Assembly: GCA_005408345.1 (NCBI GenBank)
Contig: SEMN01000493.1
Coordinates: 250,501-314,500, forward strand
DNA length: 64,000 nucleotides
Direction of reading: 5' to 3'
Origin: Macquaria australasica
Taxonomy: Eukaryota; Chordata; Actinopteri; Centrarchiformes; Percichthyidae
Part shown: one piece after another, positions 33,586 through 45,265 of the stretch
Numbering within the stretch: position 1 is the first letter of the stretch
Layout: the number at the start of each line of letters is the position of its first letter
Notes under the pieces: model-generated
What the model was told of the DNA's origin: nothing
The model's database searches: none
Seen by the model: the letters and a program-made list of their open reading frames with translations, nothing else
Made by a program: the position numbers and the translations under genes

Positions 33586-34320
33586 TAAAATGCCAATGGG
33601 CCAATGGGCAGGGCAGTGTTAAAATGCCAATATGCACTACTAACTCTTACATTTTTGATATGAACAGAACAAAAAACAAGACAGTGATCAGTAAAACCAA
33701 CTGGAGTTATACAACACGATTTAAAAACGTTAAGGTGATGTTCAAAACAGTACAATCGATCCAGCCTAGCCAAGGATACCACATGATCTCTCATGTGACT
33801 CCATGTATACTGTACAGTTAAAATCACCTCCTAGGAAGAGATACTCATCACTGCTGCAGTTCTTAAGAGTGTCACATAACACGTCCAACACAGACAGCCT
33901 TTGCACCCTGGTGGTTGGTACATAGACATTAATAAAAACCAGTTTCTTATCTTCATACTGGGTTGTAACTTTTAGTAAACAATTATTTCCTCTATTTCAC
34001 ACGAAGAGGGCAGGAAGCTCTTGGAAAAAACAATCCCCACTCCCCCACTGCGACTGGACTGATGGCTCAAAATAACTTCCTCGCTCCACTCACTTCTCCA
34101 CTGAATTGCAGTCTCTGAGCTACTGTGTGTTTCTTGGACCATTAACACATCTGTTTAATCTCAATCAGTTTGAAAAGAGTGGCTCTCTTAACAGCTCTCT
34201 TACATTTAAAGTGCCCACTCTGAAGTCACACATGGAAGAAAAGGAAATCAAAAAAGAACCATAAGGAGAAAACCACAGCAGGAGGAAAGACACAAAGAGA
34301 AAAGTCTGTTTAAGCCTCAT
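33586..34320 (-). pseudogene. Tx1-like LINE ORF2 endonuclease fragment (element B)
   Basis: With several frameshifts and stops, the minus strand reads VQETHSSSETAIQW, KLVFINVYVPTTRVQRL, YLFLGGDFNCT and LARLDRLYCFEHHLNVFK, then FTDHCLVF and AYWHFNTALP. These are consecutive endonuclease blocks of Tx1-clade ORF2, including the GDFN motif that element A lacks. The fragment ends at the join with element A, and no RT of element B is found. A 15-base word (TGTTAAAATGCCAAT) is duplicated at the join. Confidence 0.8.
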
Positions 34321-34324
34321 CATC

Positions 34325-34399
34325 TTCAAACTGTGCCTTCACTCTAACAATCAATTTCTTTAACCTATAAATTTCCTGATCAGTGAGACCTTCATCCCC
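34325..34399 (-). pseudogene. Tx1-like ORF1, last segment beyond the L2 insertion (element B)
   Basis: Reads GDEGLTDQEIYRLKKL and VKAQFEDD. It continues the frame that breaks off at 38067 on the far side of the L2. Joining through one copy of the target ATCTT gives SFGHLGDEGLTD, aligned with SGLTDEEG of element A. Confidence 0.85.
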
Positions 34400-34404
34400 A
34401 AGAT

Positions 34405-34816
34405 TCAATTCAATTCAATTCAGTTTTATTTATATAGCGCCATATCATAACAAAGTTATCTCAGGGCACTAATTCATATAGAGCAGGTCTAGACCGACTC
34501 TTTATATTTACAGAGACCCAACAGTTCCCACCATGAGAAGCACTAGGAGACAGTGGCAAGGAAGCAGGAGGAAAGAGAACACACAGCAGCACAGTACAGT
34601 TCTACATAGAGATGTGAAGTAGTAGTTGTGGTAATGGTATTGATGTCAACATCAATAGAAATAACACCAACAGCAATATTATAATATTAAAACTAATAAT
34701 AAGGGCAATAACAGTAATAGCAACAGTGGACGTAGAGCAGGAACACAGGGGCAGCAGGTGCAACCATAGATCCAGACTCTACAGCTCCGGAGGCAGAAAC
34801 ACCTGCAGAAAGCAAC

Positions 34817-34855
<39 letters not shown>

Positions 34856-37800
34856 AGCACACAACTACGGGAAGAAGTTCAGTTAATAACAAGCATTGAT
34901 GGATATGAGGGCGTACAGATGGAGAGGAAGAAGAGGAGAGAGGAGCTCAGTGCATCATGGGAAGTCTCCCGGCAGTCTAGGCCTATAGCAGCATAACTAA
35001 GGGGGGGCTCAGGGGTCACCTGAGTCAGCCCTACTATAAGCTTTATCAAAGAGGAAAGTCTTAAGCCTACTCTTAAATGTGAGGAGGGGGTCTGCCTCCC
35101 ATACACAAACTGGGATCTGGTTCCACAGGAGAGGAGCTTGATAGCTGAAGGCTCTGGCTCCCATTCTACTTTTAGAGACTCTAGGAACCACAAGGAACCC
35201 TGCATTCTGGGAGTGCAGTGCTCTAGTGGGGTAATAAGGGTACTATGAGCTCTTTAAGATATGATGGTGCCTGACCATTTAGGGCTTTGAAGGTGAGGAG
35301 AAGGATTTTAAATTCTATTCTGGATTTTACAGGGAGCCAGTGTAGAGAAGCTTATATTGGAGAAATATGATCTCTTTTTCTGGTTCTTGTCAGTAAACGT
35401 GCCACAGCATTCTGGATCAGCTGGAGAGTCTTAAGGGACTTATTGGGGCAGCCTGTTAATAGAGAGTTGCAATAATCCAGCCTAGATGTAACAAATGCAT
35501 GGACTAGTTTTTCTGCATCCTTTTGAGACAGGATGTGCCTCATTTTTGCAATGTTATGTAAAAGGCAGTTCTTGAAGTTTTGTTTTATGTGGGAGTTAAA
35601 GGACATATCCTGATCAAAGATAACTCCAAGATTCCTCACGGTGTCGCTGGAGGCCAGGGCAATCCCATCTAGAGAAACTATATCTTTAGATAATGTGTTT
35701 CGAAGGTGTTTGGGGCCAAGTACAATAACTTCGGTTTTGTCTGAGTTTAACATCAGAAAATTGCAGGTCATCCAGGTTTTTATGTCCTTAAGGCATGCTT
35801 GAAGTTTAGCTAATTGATTGGTTTCATCTGGCTTGATTGATAAATATAATTGGGTATCATCTGCATAACAATGAACATTTATGGAGTGCTTCCTAATAAT
35901 ATTGCCTAAAGGAAGCATATATAAGGTAAATAGAATTGGTCCAAGCACAGAACCTTGTGGAACTCCGTGACTAACTTTGGCGTGCATAGAGGATTCATCG
36001 TTAACATGTACAAACTGATATCGATCTGATAAATAGGATTTAAACCAGCTTAGTGCGGTGCCCTCAATGCCAATTAAACGTTCTAGTCTCTGTAATAGAA
36101 TGTGATGGTCAATGGTATCGAATGCGGCACTAAGATCTAGTAAGATAAGTACAGAGACAAGTCCTTTGTCGGATGCAATTAGAAGGTCATTTGTAACTTT
36201 CACCAGTGCTGTCTCTGTGCTATGATGCACTCTAAATCCTGACTGAAAATCCTCAAATAGCTTATTATTGTGTAGAAAGTCACACAACTGATTGGCGACT
36301 GCTTTCTCAAGGATCTTAGAGAGAAAAGGAGGGTTAGATATAGGTCTATAATTTGACAAAACCCCTGGATCAAGTGAGCTTTTTAAGAAGAGGTTTAATT
36401 ACAGCTACTTTAAAGGACTGTGGCACAGACAGATTGATCATATCTAGTAAAGAAATGCTAACAAAGGGTAAAACTTCTTTAAGCAGCCTAGTTGGGACGG
36501 GGTCTAAGAGACAGTTGACTAAGGTTGATGGGAGAAAATCAGTCTAAATGTACATTACGTTTTATAGTGGTTTCTAAGGTTCCTGTGTTTGAAGATAAGT
36601 CAGTACCAATTGAGGGCAGGAGGTGCTAAATTTTGTCTCTAATAGTTAGAATTGTATCGTTAAAGAAGCTCATGAAGTCGTTACTACTGAGGTCTATAGG
36701 AATACATGGCTCAACAGAGCTGTGACTCTCTGTCAGCCTGGCTACAGTGCTGAACAGAAACCTGGGGTTGTTCTTATTTTCCTCTATTAATGATGAGTAG
36801 TAAATAATAATAATAATAAATTTTAAGACTATCTTGCCAGGCTAAACATGATTCTTCCAGATTGGTGGAACGCCATTTCCTTTCAAGTTTTCGTGATGTT
36901 TGCTTTAATTTGCGGGTTTGTGGGTTATACCATGGAGCTAACCTCCTCTGTTTTATTATCTTCTTTTTTAGAGGGGCGATAGAGTCGAGTGTTATTCGTA
37001 GTGAGCCTGCAGCACTATCAACAAGATGATCAATTTGGGAGGGACTAAAGTTAGCATAGGAGTCATCTGTTTTATTGAGACATGGAACTGAATTAAATGC
37101 CGATGGAATCACTTCCTTAAATTGAACTACAGCACTATCAGATAGACATCTAGTGTAGGAATGTTTGCCTAATGGCGTGTAGTCCAGTAACAGGAATTCA
37201 AAAGTTATTAAATAATGGTCTGATAAAAAAGAATTATGTGGAAAGACTATTAGATGTTCAATTTCAATGCCATAAACAAGAACAAGGTCGAGGGTGTGGT
37301 CAAAACAGTGAGTGGGTTTATGTACACTCTGACAGAAGCCAATCGAATCTAATTATGAGATAAACGCAGCACTAAGGCTATCATTTTCTACATCCACATG
37401 AATATTAAAATCACCTACAATAATTATTTTATCTGTTTTAAGGACTAAACCTGATAAGAACTCTGAGAATTCAGATAAAAATTCAGAATACGGTCCAGGA
37501 GCTCGGTACACTATAACAAATAGAATTGGCTGTAGTGTTTTCCAGGTTGGGTGTGAAAGGCTAAGAACAAGGCTTTCGAACGAGTTATAATTTAGTTTAG
37601 GTTTAGGTTTGATTAATAGGCTTGAGTCGAAGATGGCTGCAACTCCACCTCCTCGGCCTGTGCCTCGAGGAATGTGAGTATTAATGTGACTGGGGGGAGT
37701 GGATTCATTTAGGCTAACATATTCATCTTGACACAGCCAGGTTTCAGTAAGACAAAATAAATCAATATTATGATCTGATATTAGATCGTTTACTAGAACA

Positions 37801-38061
37801 GCTTTAGATGAGAGAGATCTGATGTTTAAGAGTCCACATTTAATTCTCCTATTTTGTTGTACTGTTGCAGTGGAGGTTTTACTTTTTATTAGGTTTTTAT
37901 GTGCAACTCCTCTTCTGTTTACTTTGGATTTAAATAATTTAAGTGGTCGGGGGGCAGACAACCTCTCTGTGGAGTTTAGGGTGGGTAACTGCTCTAATGG
38001 AAGCGCAGAGAAGCGTGTAGGACTGCAACTCTGCCTCCTGGTCTGGACCACAGACTGTATT
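34405..38061 (-). mobile_element. nearly full-length L2/Maui-like LINE inserted in Tx1 ORF1
   Basis: A 3657-bp element with its 3' GAATT-type tail at 34405 and its 5' end at 38061. It is flanked by the 5-bp duplicate AAGAT (34400-34404 and 38062-38066; ATCTT on the element strand). The order is a short 5' leader, endonuclease, RT, C-terminal domain, and a 3' UTR with GAATT repeats after a TTTATATAGCGCC block. The similarity of its RT to the copy at 41.7 kb (about 97% by eye) suggests recent activity of the family. Confidence 0.9.
35009..38051 (-). pseudogene. L2 ORF (endonuclease-reverse transcriptase), broken
   Basis: Endonuclease blocks CGLLNIRSLSSKAVLV, LFCLTETWL, GRGGGVAAI, FVIVYRAPGPYSEFL and VGDFNIHVD lie at about 37950-37390. 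A small frameshift near 37355 follows, then LDSIGFCQSVHKPTHCFDHT and FLSDHYLITFEF in another frame. A (TAA)n tract at 36803-36821 replaces expected coding sequence near residue 400, with further frameshifts and stops before 36359. The RT is then open to 35352: NYRPISNPPFLSKILEK, LLDLSAAFDTIDHHIL, VSHGVPQGSVLGPILFTLY and catalytic CYADDTQLY. The C-terminal WNQIPVCV and FLFDKAYS region continues to about 35009. The ORF is non-functional as given, but the RT block is preserved. Confidence 0.9.
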
Positions 38062-38066
38062 AAGAT

Positions 38067-38925
38067 GTCCGAAACTTTTCACCAGAGGCTGAACTGAGTC
38101 CACAAACAGTCTAAGATCTGGAAAATATTTTTCCACCTTCACCATCTTAGCCCCTTTAGTGTCTTGTAAGAACTTTCTGATTTTGTGCAATGAATAATTT
38201 CGTTCCCTCTCCTGTGTAGACATGAAAACATCGTCAGAGTCTGCTGAGACATTTCCAGCTTTTTCACCTTTTAGTTATTTTCGAAGCCTTGGCACTAGTT
38301 TGTGAATGTCCGGGATTCTTTCTCTAATGTGATATTTCCAGTGACTTGTCATCAGACATGTCTTCATCAACCATTAAATCCTCACACACCAACCTGTCCT
38401 CTTTCTAAGATCCCTTTTTACCCCCTGCACTACCCCCCTGCCCATTCCCTTCACCCTCACTGTGCTGCTCATCATACAACTGTGACCCTCCACCAAGCTG
38501 TGTGCTGTCCTCACCCTGCTGCAGATCACCAACCTCAGGCGAAACAGTAGAATCCTCCCCGCCTAAACACTCGGCAACAATCTTGTCCGCTCCACCGGGG
38601 CCGGCGGCCGCGTCACCCGCCACAGAGGGCTCCCACCCGGACCCACGGCAACACCGCCGGCAGTGGGGCGGACCTCCCCGGAGCCAGCGGCAGCACTGCC
38701 TGCAGCAGGGAAAACTCTCCCTGGGCAGGAGCGGATCAAGTGTCCCTTCGCCCCACAACCAAAACACTTCATGTTTTCTGACGTGACAAAAACCATAGAA
38801 TTAAAACCATCTACCTTGAAGTTGAAAGACAGATTGAGTTCAGTCGTGTTGTCTTTCATAGAAAAGTAAAGAAAGTAGCACAAACTCTCACACCGCAACA
38901 CCGACCACTCACTCAGCTTCCACTC
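38067..38925 (-). pseudogene. Tx1-like LINE ORF1, zinc-knuckle half (element B)
   Basis: From the 5' side the minus strand reads ELNLSFNFKVDGFN, FVTSENMKCFGCGAKGHLIR and SCPGR, a CCHC zinc knuckle with ligands C, C, H and C. An Ala/Gly/Pro-rich linker, an acidic linker (VAECLGGEDSTVSPEVGD) after a frameshift near 38580, and then NYSLHKIRKFLQDTK and VKVEKYFPDLRLF follow up to the L2 insertion. Tx1-clade ORF1 normally has a longer N-terminal part, so element B is 5'-truncated here, close to the GA microsatellite. Confidence 0.85.
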
Positions 38926-38934
38926 AGAGAGACA

Positions 38935-38957
38935 TACAGAGAGAGAGAGAGAGACAC

Positions 38958-38998
<41 letters not shown>

Positions 38999-39063
38999 GA
39001 GAGAGACAGAGAGACACAGAGAGAGAGACAGAGAGACACAGAGAGAGAGAGAGAGACAGAGAG

Positions 39064-39104
<41 letters not shown>

Positions 39105-39105
39105 C
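38935..39105. repeat. (GA)n/(GACA)n microsatellite
   Basis: About 170 bases of GA with CA and GACA interruptions, adjoining the 5' side of element B. It mirrors the GA tract on the 3' side of element A. Confidence 0.95.
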
Positions 39106-39243
39106 TTACAGTCTTCTGTTGGACTGAGAAAATCACTTTCATGCTCCAGATGGATGTTTGGGTCGATGGGGTCTGCAGAGCCTCACAGCAGTTCCTGAAC
39201 AAGAATCCTCCATAATAGGCACCAAAGGGAGAAGCACCAGCCG

Positions 39244-39244
<1 letters not shown>

Positions 39245-39296
<52 letters not shown>
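39245..39296. repeat. (CA)n microsatellite
   Basis: About 25 uninterrupted CA units. Confidence 0.95.
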
Positions 39297-39298
<2 letters not shown>

Positions 39299-40034
39299 GG
39301 CACCAATCAGCCCGCCCCCACAGACGGATAGTTATCAGGTCCTCCTCCTATCGATTTCTCTTCCAGAGGTATTTACGGTGAGAAAAGAAATACAGTTATT
39401 GTCCGCAGGGCCGCGGGCGTATTTATCTCCTTTAACCGGCCTGCGGTTCTGTTTAACTGCTTCAGCACCGGCCTGGATGTCAGAGAGGTGACGGTGGAGT
39501 CCTGGCAGGGCTCGGGCTTCATAAAGAGAGCTAATGAGCCGTCTGCTGGTGGCGGGAGTCTGCAGAGACCGGTCAGCGTGAAAGGTGTGTTGCCCCGAGC
39601 CAGAGCTGCAGCTGAGGCTCCATCAGGACGGAGGAAGTCAGCCCAGCCACTGGAGTCCGATCAATATTCTAATCTGATTAGGGCTGCACAGACATGATAC
39701 ACAGATACGTGAGTTATTACACTTGGACTGTGATAACAGACGCTCTCTCCTCTTTGTGGTTTCTTGATTTTCGGTTGAGCTGCTGGTGAATCCCAGAGAG
39801 GCATTTTGACTTGAACAAACTGAACCGCTGGTGGTTTTATTAAAGGCTGTGTGGAACTGGACCGTTTGAACGGTTTCTAGCGGCTCTGAAATACAGTGTG
39901 TTAAACTCTCTAACTCTGCTTAGGAAGGTGCTGTATATACTAACTAGTTCTTGTTATCAATATTAGTGTCACCATGTGAAGAGAATAACAGTTCTACATA
40001 ATGTGGTCCACACTGAGTGCAGAGACCTCATTAT
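39297..40034. other. no gene recognised; locally GC-rich
   Basis: 39297-39660 is more GC- and CpG-rich than its surroundings, but no exon or promoter elements could be supported. Confidence 0.4.
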
Positions 40035-40567
40035 TCAATTCAATTCAGTTTTATTTATATAGCACCATATCATAACAAAGTTATCTCAGGGCACTAATTC
40101 ATATAGAGCAGGTCTAGACCAACTCTTTATGTTTACAGAGACCCAACAGTTCCCACCATGAGCAAGCACTATGCGACAGTGGCAAGGAAAAACTCCCTTT
40201 TAACAGGTAGAAACCTCGAGCAGAACCAGGCTCTAGGTGGGCGGTCATCTGCCTTGACCGGTTGGGTTGACGGGGGGAGGGGGAGCGGGAGAGAGAGAGC
40301 AGGAGGAAAGAGAACATACAGCAGCACAATACAGTTCCACATAGGGATGTAAAGCAATAGCTGTGGTAATGGCATTGATGTTAATACCAACAGAAACAAC
40401 ACTAAGAGCAACATTATAATAGCAATACTAATAATAAGAGCAACAACAGTAATAGCAGCAGCGGGTGCAGAGCAGGAGCACGGGGGCAGCAGGCGGCAGC
40501 AACCACAGACCCAGACTCCACAGCTCCGGAGGCAGAAACACCTGCAGAAAGCAACAGAAGGAGAGAG
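40035..40567 (-). mobile_element. 5'-truncated L2 (3' UTR only)
   Basis: Starts with the ATTCAATTCAATTCAG tail and matches the L2 3' UTR, including TTATCTCAGGGCACTAATTC and AGGTAGAAACCTCGAGCAG. It ends in the GA-rich spot after GCAGAAAGCAACAGAA. No coding region remains. Confidence 0.9.
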
Positions 40568-40793
40568 AGAGAGAAAGATCTCTGTCTCTGTATTCAGAGG
40601 AGACCGGATGTGGGCAGGGTTTATACCGGACGTCACGTCAAATAAGGCAAATGTTGTATTTTCTAACCTAATATTCATTGCTAATGCCTTCAAAGCATCA
40701 AATTGATTTAATATTGGCATATAAAAATATTATATATAATAAATAAATATATAAATATATTTCCACATCCTCATGCTGTACTTTTCATCTGTG

Positions 40794-40919
40794 GGAACTG
40801 TTGGGTCTCTGTAAATATAAAGAGTCGGTCTAGACTTGCTCTATTCGAAAAAGTGCCCTGAGATAACTTTGTTATGATATGGCGCTATATAAATAAAACT
40901 GAATTGAATTGAATTGAAT
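40794..40919 (+). mobile_element. 5'-truncated L2 (126 bp), opposite orientation
   Basis: Plus-strand tail TGGGAACTGTTGGGTCTCTG through AGTGCCCTGAGATAACTTTG to GAATTGAATTGAATTGAA. It faces the copy at 40035-40567, so the two make an imperfect inverted repeat with a spacer of about 230 bp. Confidence 0.9.
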
Positions 40920-41745
40920 CTCTCTCCCTCTCTTTTTATCTTTAAACTCCCGGCCTGATGATTTGATCTCAGTCAGTGAATCAGTATCTGTTCGGCTGTG
41001 CGCAAACAGGAAAACATTTATTAATGAAATAATAATCCAAAACTCTTGTGGCCATCCACAATGAGATGAATCGATTTGAAGAAACATGACACATCAATCA
41101 TGAAGCTGACTTTTATTTTCCCCCTGAATGATAACGAGCACCTTTGGGTGGAAGAAACATCCATCACATACAGACTGGGGTTCAGGTACATGTCTAGTCC
41201 AAACTGCATGTGTAAATATCTTGTAAGTTATTATGATGCACAGATGGAGGGACAATATGACATTAGCAACAGCTGTGCATCGCTAACAAACATTGTTAAA
41301 CAGTTTCAGAGGGACACAGCCTGCATACAGAGGTACTGAAATATGTAGGACATGTACAGAAACATGCAACAGTGTGTGTGTGTGTGGTAGGATAAGCAGG
41401 TTTGGAGGTCAGCACTGTGCAGCAGAGCAGACGAGTACAGCAGCTCACAGCAGGGGAGCACAGAGACGCTGTGTTGTGGCTGTCGGACGCTGTTGTTCCA
41501 GGAAGCGTTGTGCAGCCGAGGGCAACGACATACCTTCCCTTTCTTTCCTATAGCGAGCTAAAGGTAATGAATAAATGTGTGAAATACTAGATTCCAGTGA
41601 GTAGACCAACAGAAACATCCCATCAGGAGGAGCGTATGGTATGAGAGGTTTAAAAACACATTGTGGGAGAAATGTAGTTGAATCCAGAGCATCTGAAGAG
41701 TGAACTACTTTGTGCTAAATGAAGTTTGTTTGTGCTGTGTCTAAA

Positions 41746-43040
41746 TTAGAGTGCATCATAGCACTGAGACAGCACTGGTGAAAGTTACAAATGACCTTCT
41801 AATTGCATCAGACAAAGGACTTGTCTCTGTACTTGTCTTATTAGATCTTAGTGCTGCATTCGATACCATTGACCATCACATTCTATTACAGAGACTAGAA
41901 CATTTAATTGGCATTAAAGGTACTGCACTAAGCTGGTTTAAATCCTATTTATCAGATCGATATCAGTTTGTACACGTTAATGATGAATCCTCTATGCACG
42001 CCAAAGTTAGTCACGGAGTTCCACAAGGTTCTGTGCTTGGACCAATTCTATTTACCTTGTATATGCTTCCTTTAGGCAATATTATTAGGAAGCACTCCAT
42101 AAATTTTCATTGTTATGCAGATGATACCCAATTATATTTATCGATCAAGCCAGATGAAACCAATCAATTAGCTAAACTTCAAGCATGCCTTAAGGACATA
42201 AAAACCTGGATGACCTGCAATTTTCTGATGTTAAACTCAGACAAAACCGAAGTTATTGTACTTGGCCCGAACACCTTCGAAACACATTATCTAAAGATAT
42301 AGTTTCTCTAGATGGCATTGCCCTGGCCTCCAGCGAAACCGTAAGGAATCTTGGAGTTATCTTTGATCAGGATATGTCCTTTAACTCCCACATAAAACAA
42401 ACTTCAAGAACTGCCTTTTTTCATTTACATAACATTGCAAAAATCAGGCACATCCTGTCTCAAAAGATGCAGAAAAACTAGTCCATGCATTTGTTACGTC
42501 TAGGCTGGACTATTGCAACTCTCTATTATCAGGCTGCCCCAATAAGTCCCTTAAGACTCTCCAGCTGATTCAGAATGCTGCGGCACGTTTACTGACAAGA
42601 ACCAGAAAAAGAGATCATATTTCTCCAATATTAGCTTCTCTACACTGGCTCCCTGTAAAATCCAGAATAGAATTTAAAATCCTTCTCCTCACCTTCAAAG
42701 CCCTAAATGGTCAGGCACCATCATATCTTAAAGAGCTCATAGTACCCTATTACCCCACTAGAGCACTGCGCTCCCAGAATGCAGGGTTCCTTGTGGTTCC
42801 TAGAGTCTCTAAAGTAGAATGGGAGCCAGAGCCTTCAGCTATCAAGCTCCTCTCCTGTGGAACCAGATCCCAGTTTGTGTACGGGAGGCGGACAACCTCC
42901 TCACATTTAAGAGTAGGCTTAAGACTTTCCTCTTTGATAAAGCTTATAGTAGGGCTGACTCAGGTGACCCCTGAGCCCCCCCTTAGTTATGCTGCTATAG
43001 GCCTAGACTGCCGGGGGACTTCCTATGATGCACTGAGCTC
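41746..43040 (+). pseudogene. L2 RT and C-terminal domain, frameshifted
   Basis: The open frame holds LLDLSAAFDTIDHHILL, VSHGVPQGSVLGPILFTLY and catalytic CYADDTQLYLSI. One C is missing in the CTTGGCCC run near 42268, compared with the copy at 35.7 kb, and this shifts the frame (GPNTFETHYLKI then stop). Further small changes occur near 42415 and 42465. The C-terminal domain (LLSCGTRSQFVY in one frame) remains readable to about 43040. Fingers and endonuclease were never copied. Confidence 0.85.
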
Positions 43041-43660
43041 CTTTCTCCTCCTCTTCCTCTCCATCTGTACGCCCTCATATCCCATCAATGCTTGTTATTA
43101 ATTCAACTTCTTCCCGTAGTTGTGTGCTTTCTCTCCTCTCTCTCTCTCCCTCCACTTCTGTTGCTTTCTGCAGGTGTTTCTGCCTCTGGAGCTGTGGAGG
43201 TCTGGGTCTGTGGTTGCTGCCGCCTGCTGCCCCCGTGCTCCTGCTCTGCACCCGCTGCTGCTATTGCTGTTGTTGCTGTTGTTATTGGTATTGCTATTAT
43301 AATGTTGCTCTTAGTGTTGTTTCCGTTGGTGTTAACATCAATGCCATTACCATATCTATGCTGTATTGAGCTGCTGTATGTTCTCTTTCCTCCTGCTCTC
43401 TCTCTCCCGCTCCCCCCTTCCCCCTTCAACCCAACCGGTCGAGGCAGATGACCGCCCACCTTGAGCCTGGTTCTGCTCGAGGTTTCTACCTGTTAAAAGG
43501 GAGTTTTTCCTTGCCACTGTCGCATAGTGCTTGCTCATGGTGGGAACTGTTGGGTCTCTGTAAACATAAAGAGTCGGTCTAGACTTGCTCTATTCGAAAA
43601 AGTGCCCTGAGATAACTTTGTTATAATATGGTGCTATATAAATAAAACTGAATTGAATTG
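41746..43660 (+). mobile_element. 5'-truncated L2 with RT remnant
   Basis: Begins inside RT at TTAGAGTGCATCATAG and runs through the C-terminal domain and 3' UTR to a GAATTGAATTG tail. TGTCT just after the tail also occurs just before the 5' end (about 41736-41740), a possible target duplication. Confidence 0.9.
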
Positions 43661-44235
43661 TGTCTCGGTGTGTTTGGTTCCCATGAACCTGTTAGTGGTT
43701 ATTTATTTAAAGGTATTGAAGGCAACCACGACATTTACTAAAAGTAATGAATTATCAGTTCAAATGTGCCACTTCTGCCAGAGATAGACCGTTTGTTAAA
43801 GAGTAAGATCCTTTTTGTTTAAAACCAGAAACTGAAGTATCGCTCTGAAATCTCGCGAGAGTTTGAGTTGTTACAGGAAGACGACTGTCTCTGTAGGGAT
43901 CCTTTCCTCTTAGAATAACAGTCTGAACCAGAGTCAGTGACAAAAACAAGCACTTTTAGTGGACGCAGTTGCCCGCAAGGATTATGTTGCAGCCATTGCA
44001 GCCACGTTCCTACTTTTGTACCTATTAGTCATTTAGATCCCAAAACATGTAAAAATAGGTCCCAGGTTTAAAAACACAGGAAGTATCCTTCAAGGTAAAT
44101 AAACGGATCGGCTCAGCTGGTCTTTTTCTGCAGTGGATCAATGAGCTGCCTCAGAGCTGATCCAACAAACAGATAGAGTCTGCAGAACGAGACAGAAACT
44201 TATCTGCACCGTCAGACCTTTCTCTGCCTCACACA

Positions 44236-44284
<49 letters not shown>

Positions 44285-44914
44285 GCAAAGACACACACTT
44301 CTACTGAAGCAAAGGCAAGACATCTTGTAACACACACACACACACACATCACTTCCCCTGGATGATTGGGTCTGATTAGGTTAATCAGACATTTTCCTCA
44401 TCTAACAATATGCACGAATCTGTGTGTGTGTGTGTGTGTGTGAAAATGTAGATTCCATTTTTGCTGATTCAGTAATCAATAGAACCAGGCTGTGGGAAGA
44501 AACACTCTCTTTAAAAACCATGTGACGATGGGATCTCCCTGCAGTGATTATGTTCCGTACGTTCTGTCAGGATGATGGGAAACAGGAAATGTACCTGCTT
44601 GTGAAACAACAAAGACAGATGTTTAACTACCATGAATGACAAGAAGAAGAGTAAATGCTCTTTAGTTGTTCCTGCTGTACACTCGTCACTATGTCCCAGG
44701 GTTTTGCCTTACAGGACTTTCAGTGTCATGTATCTGTACTGATTAAGTCTCAGGGACCTCACTGGAAGCGCAGTGTATCTGTTGTCTCTTCCGGGGTGTC
44801 ACTGTGGCATCTAGATATGTCCTGTTGTCTTGACAACGGGCCTCCAGGTGCCCCATAAACAGACAGGCAGCTAGCCTGTAAGCCACGCTTAGCTTAGTTT
44901 AGCTTAGCTTACAA
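43661..44914. other. no gene recognised; several (CA)n/(TG)n tracts
   Basis: (CA)n at 44229-44283 and 44330-44349, and (TG)n at 44421-44442. No exon could be supported. Confidence 0.6.
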
Positions 44915-45265
44915 ATATTTAGCCATGCTAGCAGCACGGCTCAAGCGTCGCTCCAGACTGAAACATCTCAACAACTATTATGGGATGGATTGTGATGAAA
45001 TGTGGTTCATCGTTCATGTTCCCCTCAGGATGAACTGTGATAACTCTGCTGATCCTCTGACTCTTCATCTAGCGCCACCATCAGGTCAACATGTTAATGT
45101 GTCCAACACTTTGGTTTATGACCAAATACCTGCAGAACTACAGACATTCCCATCAGCCTCAGCTGCACTCTGTATTTACTGCTAACTAGCTAATGTTAGC
45201 ACGCTAACAAGCTAAACTCAGATGGTGAAAATTATAGCTGCTAAACATCAACATGTTAGCACAGA
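44915..45265 (+). repeat. TAGC-rich dispersed repeat, copy 3 (longest)
   Basis: Carries the full series: CAGACTGAAACATCTCAACA, TATTATGGGATGGATTGTGA, CCCCTCAGGATGAACTGTGA, CATCAGGTCAACATGTTAAT, TTTGGTTTATGACCAAATAC and CCCATCAGCCTCAGCTGC, then GCTAACTAGCTAATGTTAGC and a tail of TTAGC words. It best defines the family. No coding frame is conserved between copies. Confidence 0.85.

Noticed and set aside
43088..43459. Frames with Leu-rich or Ser/Pro-rich translations on both strands
   Set aside because: They lie in the L2 3' UTR, which is low complexity. They recur in other L2 copies without coding constraint.
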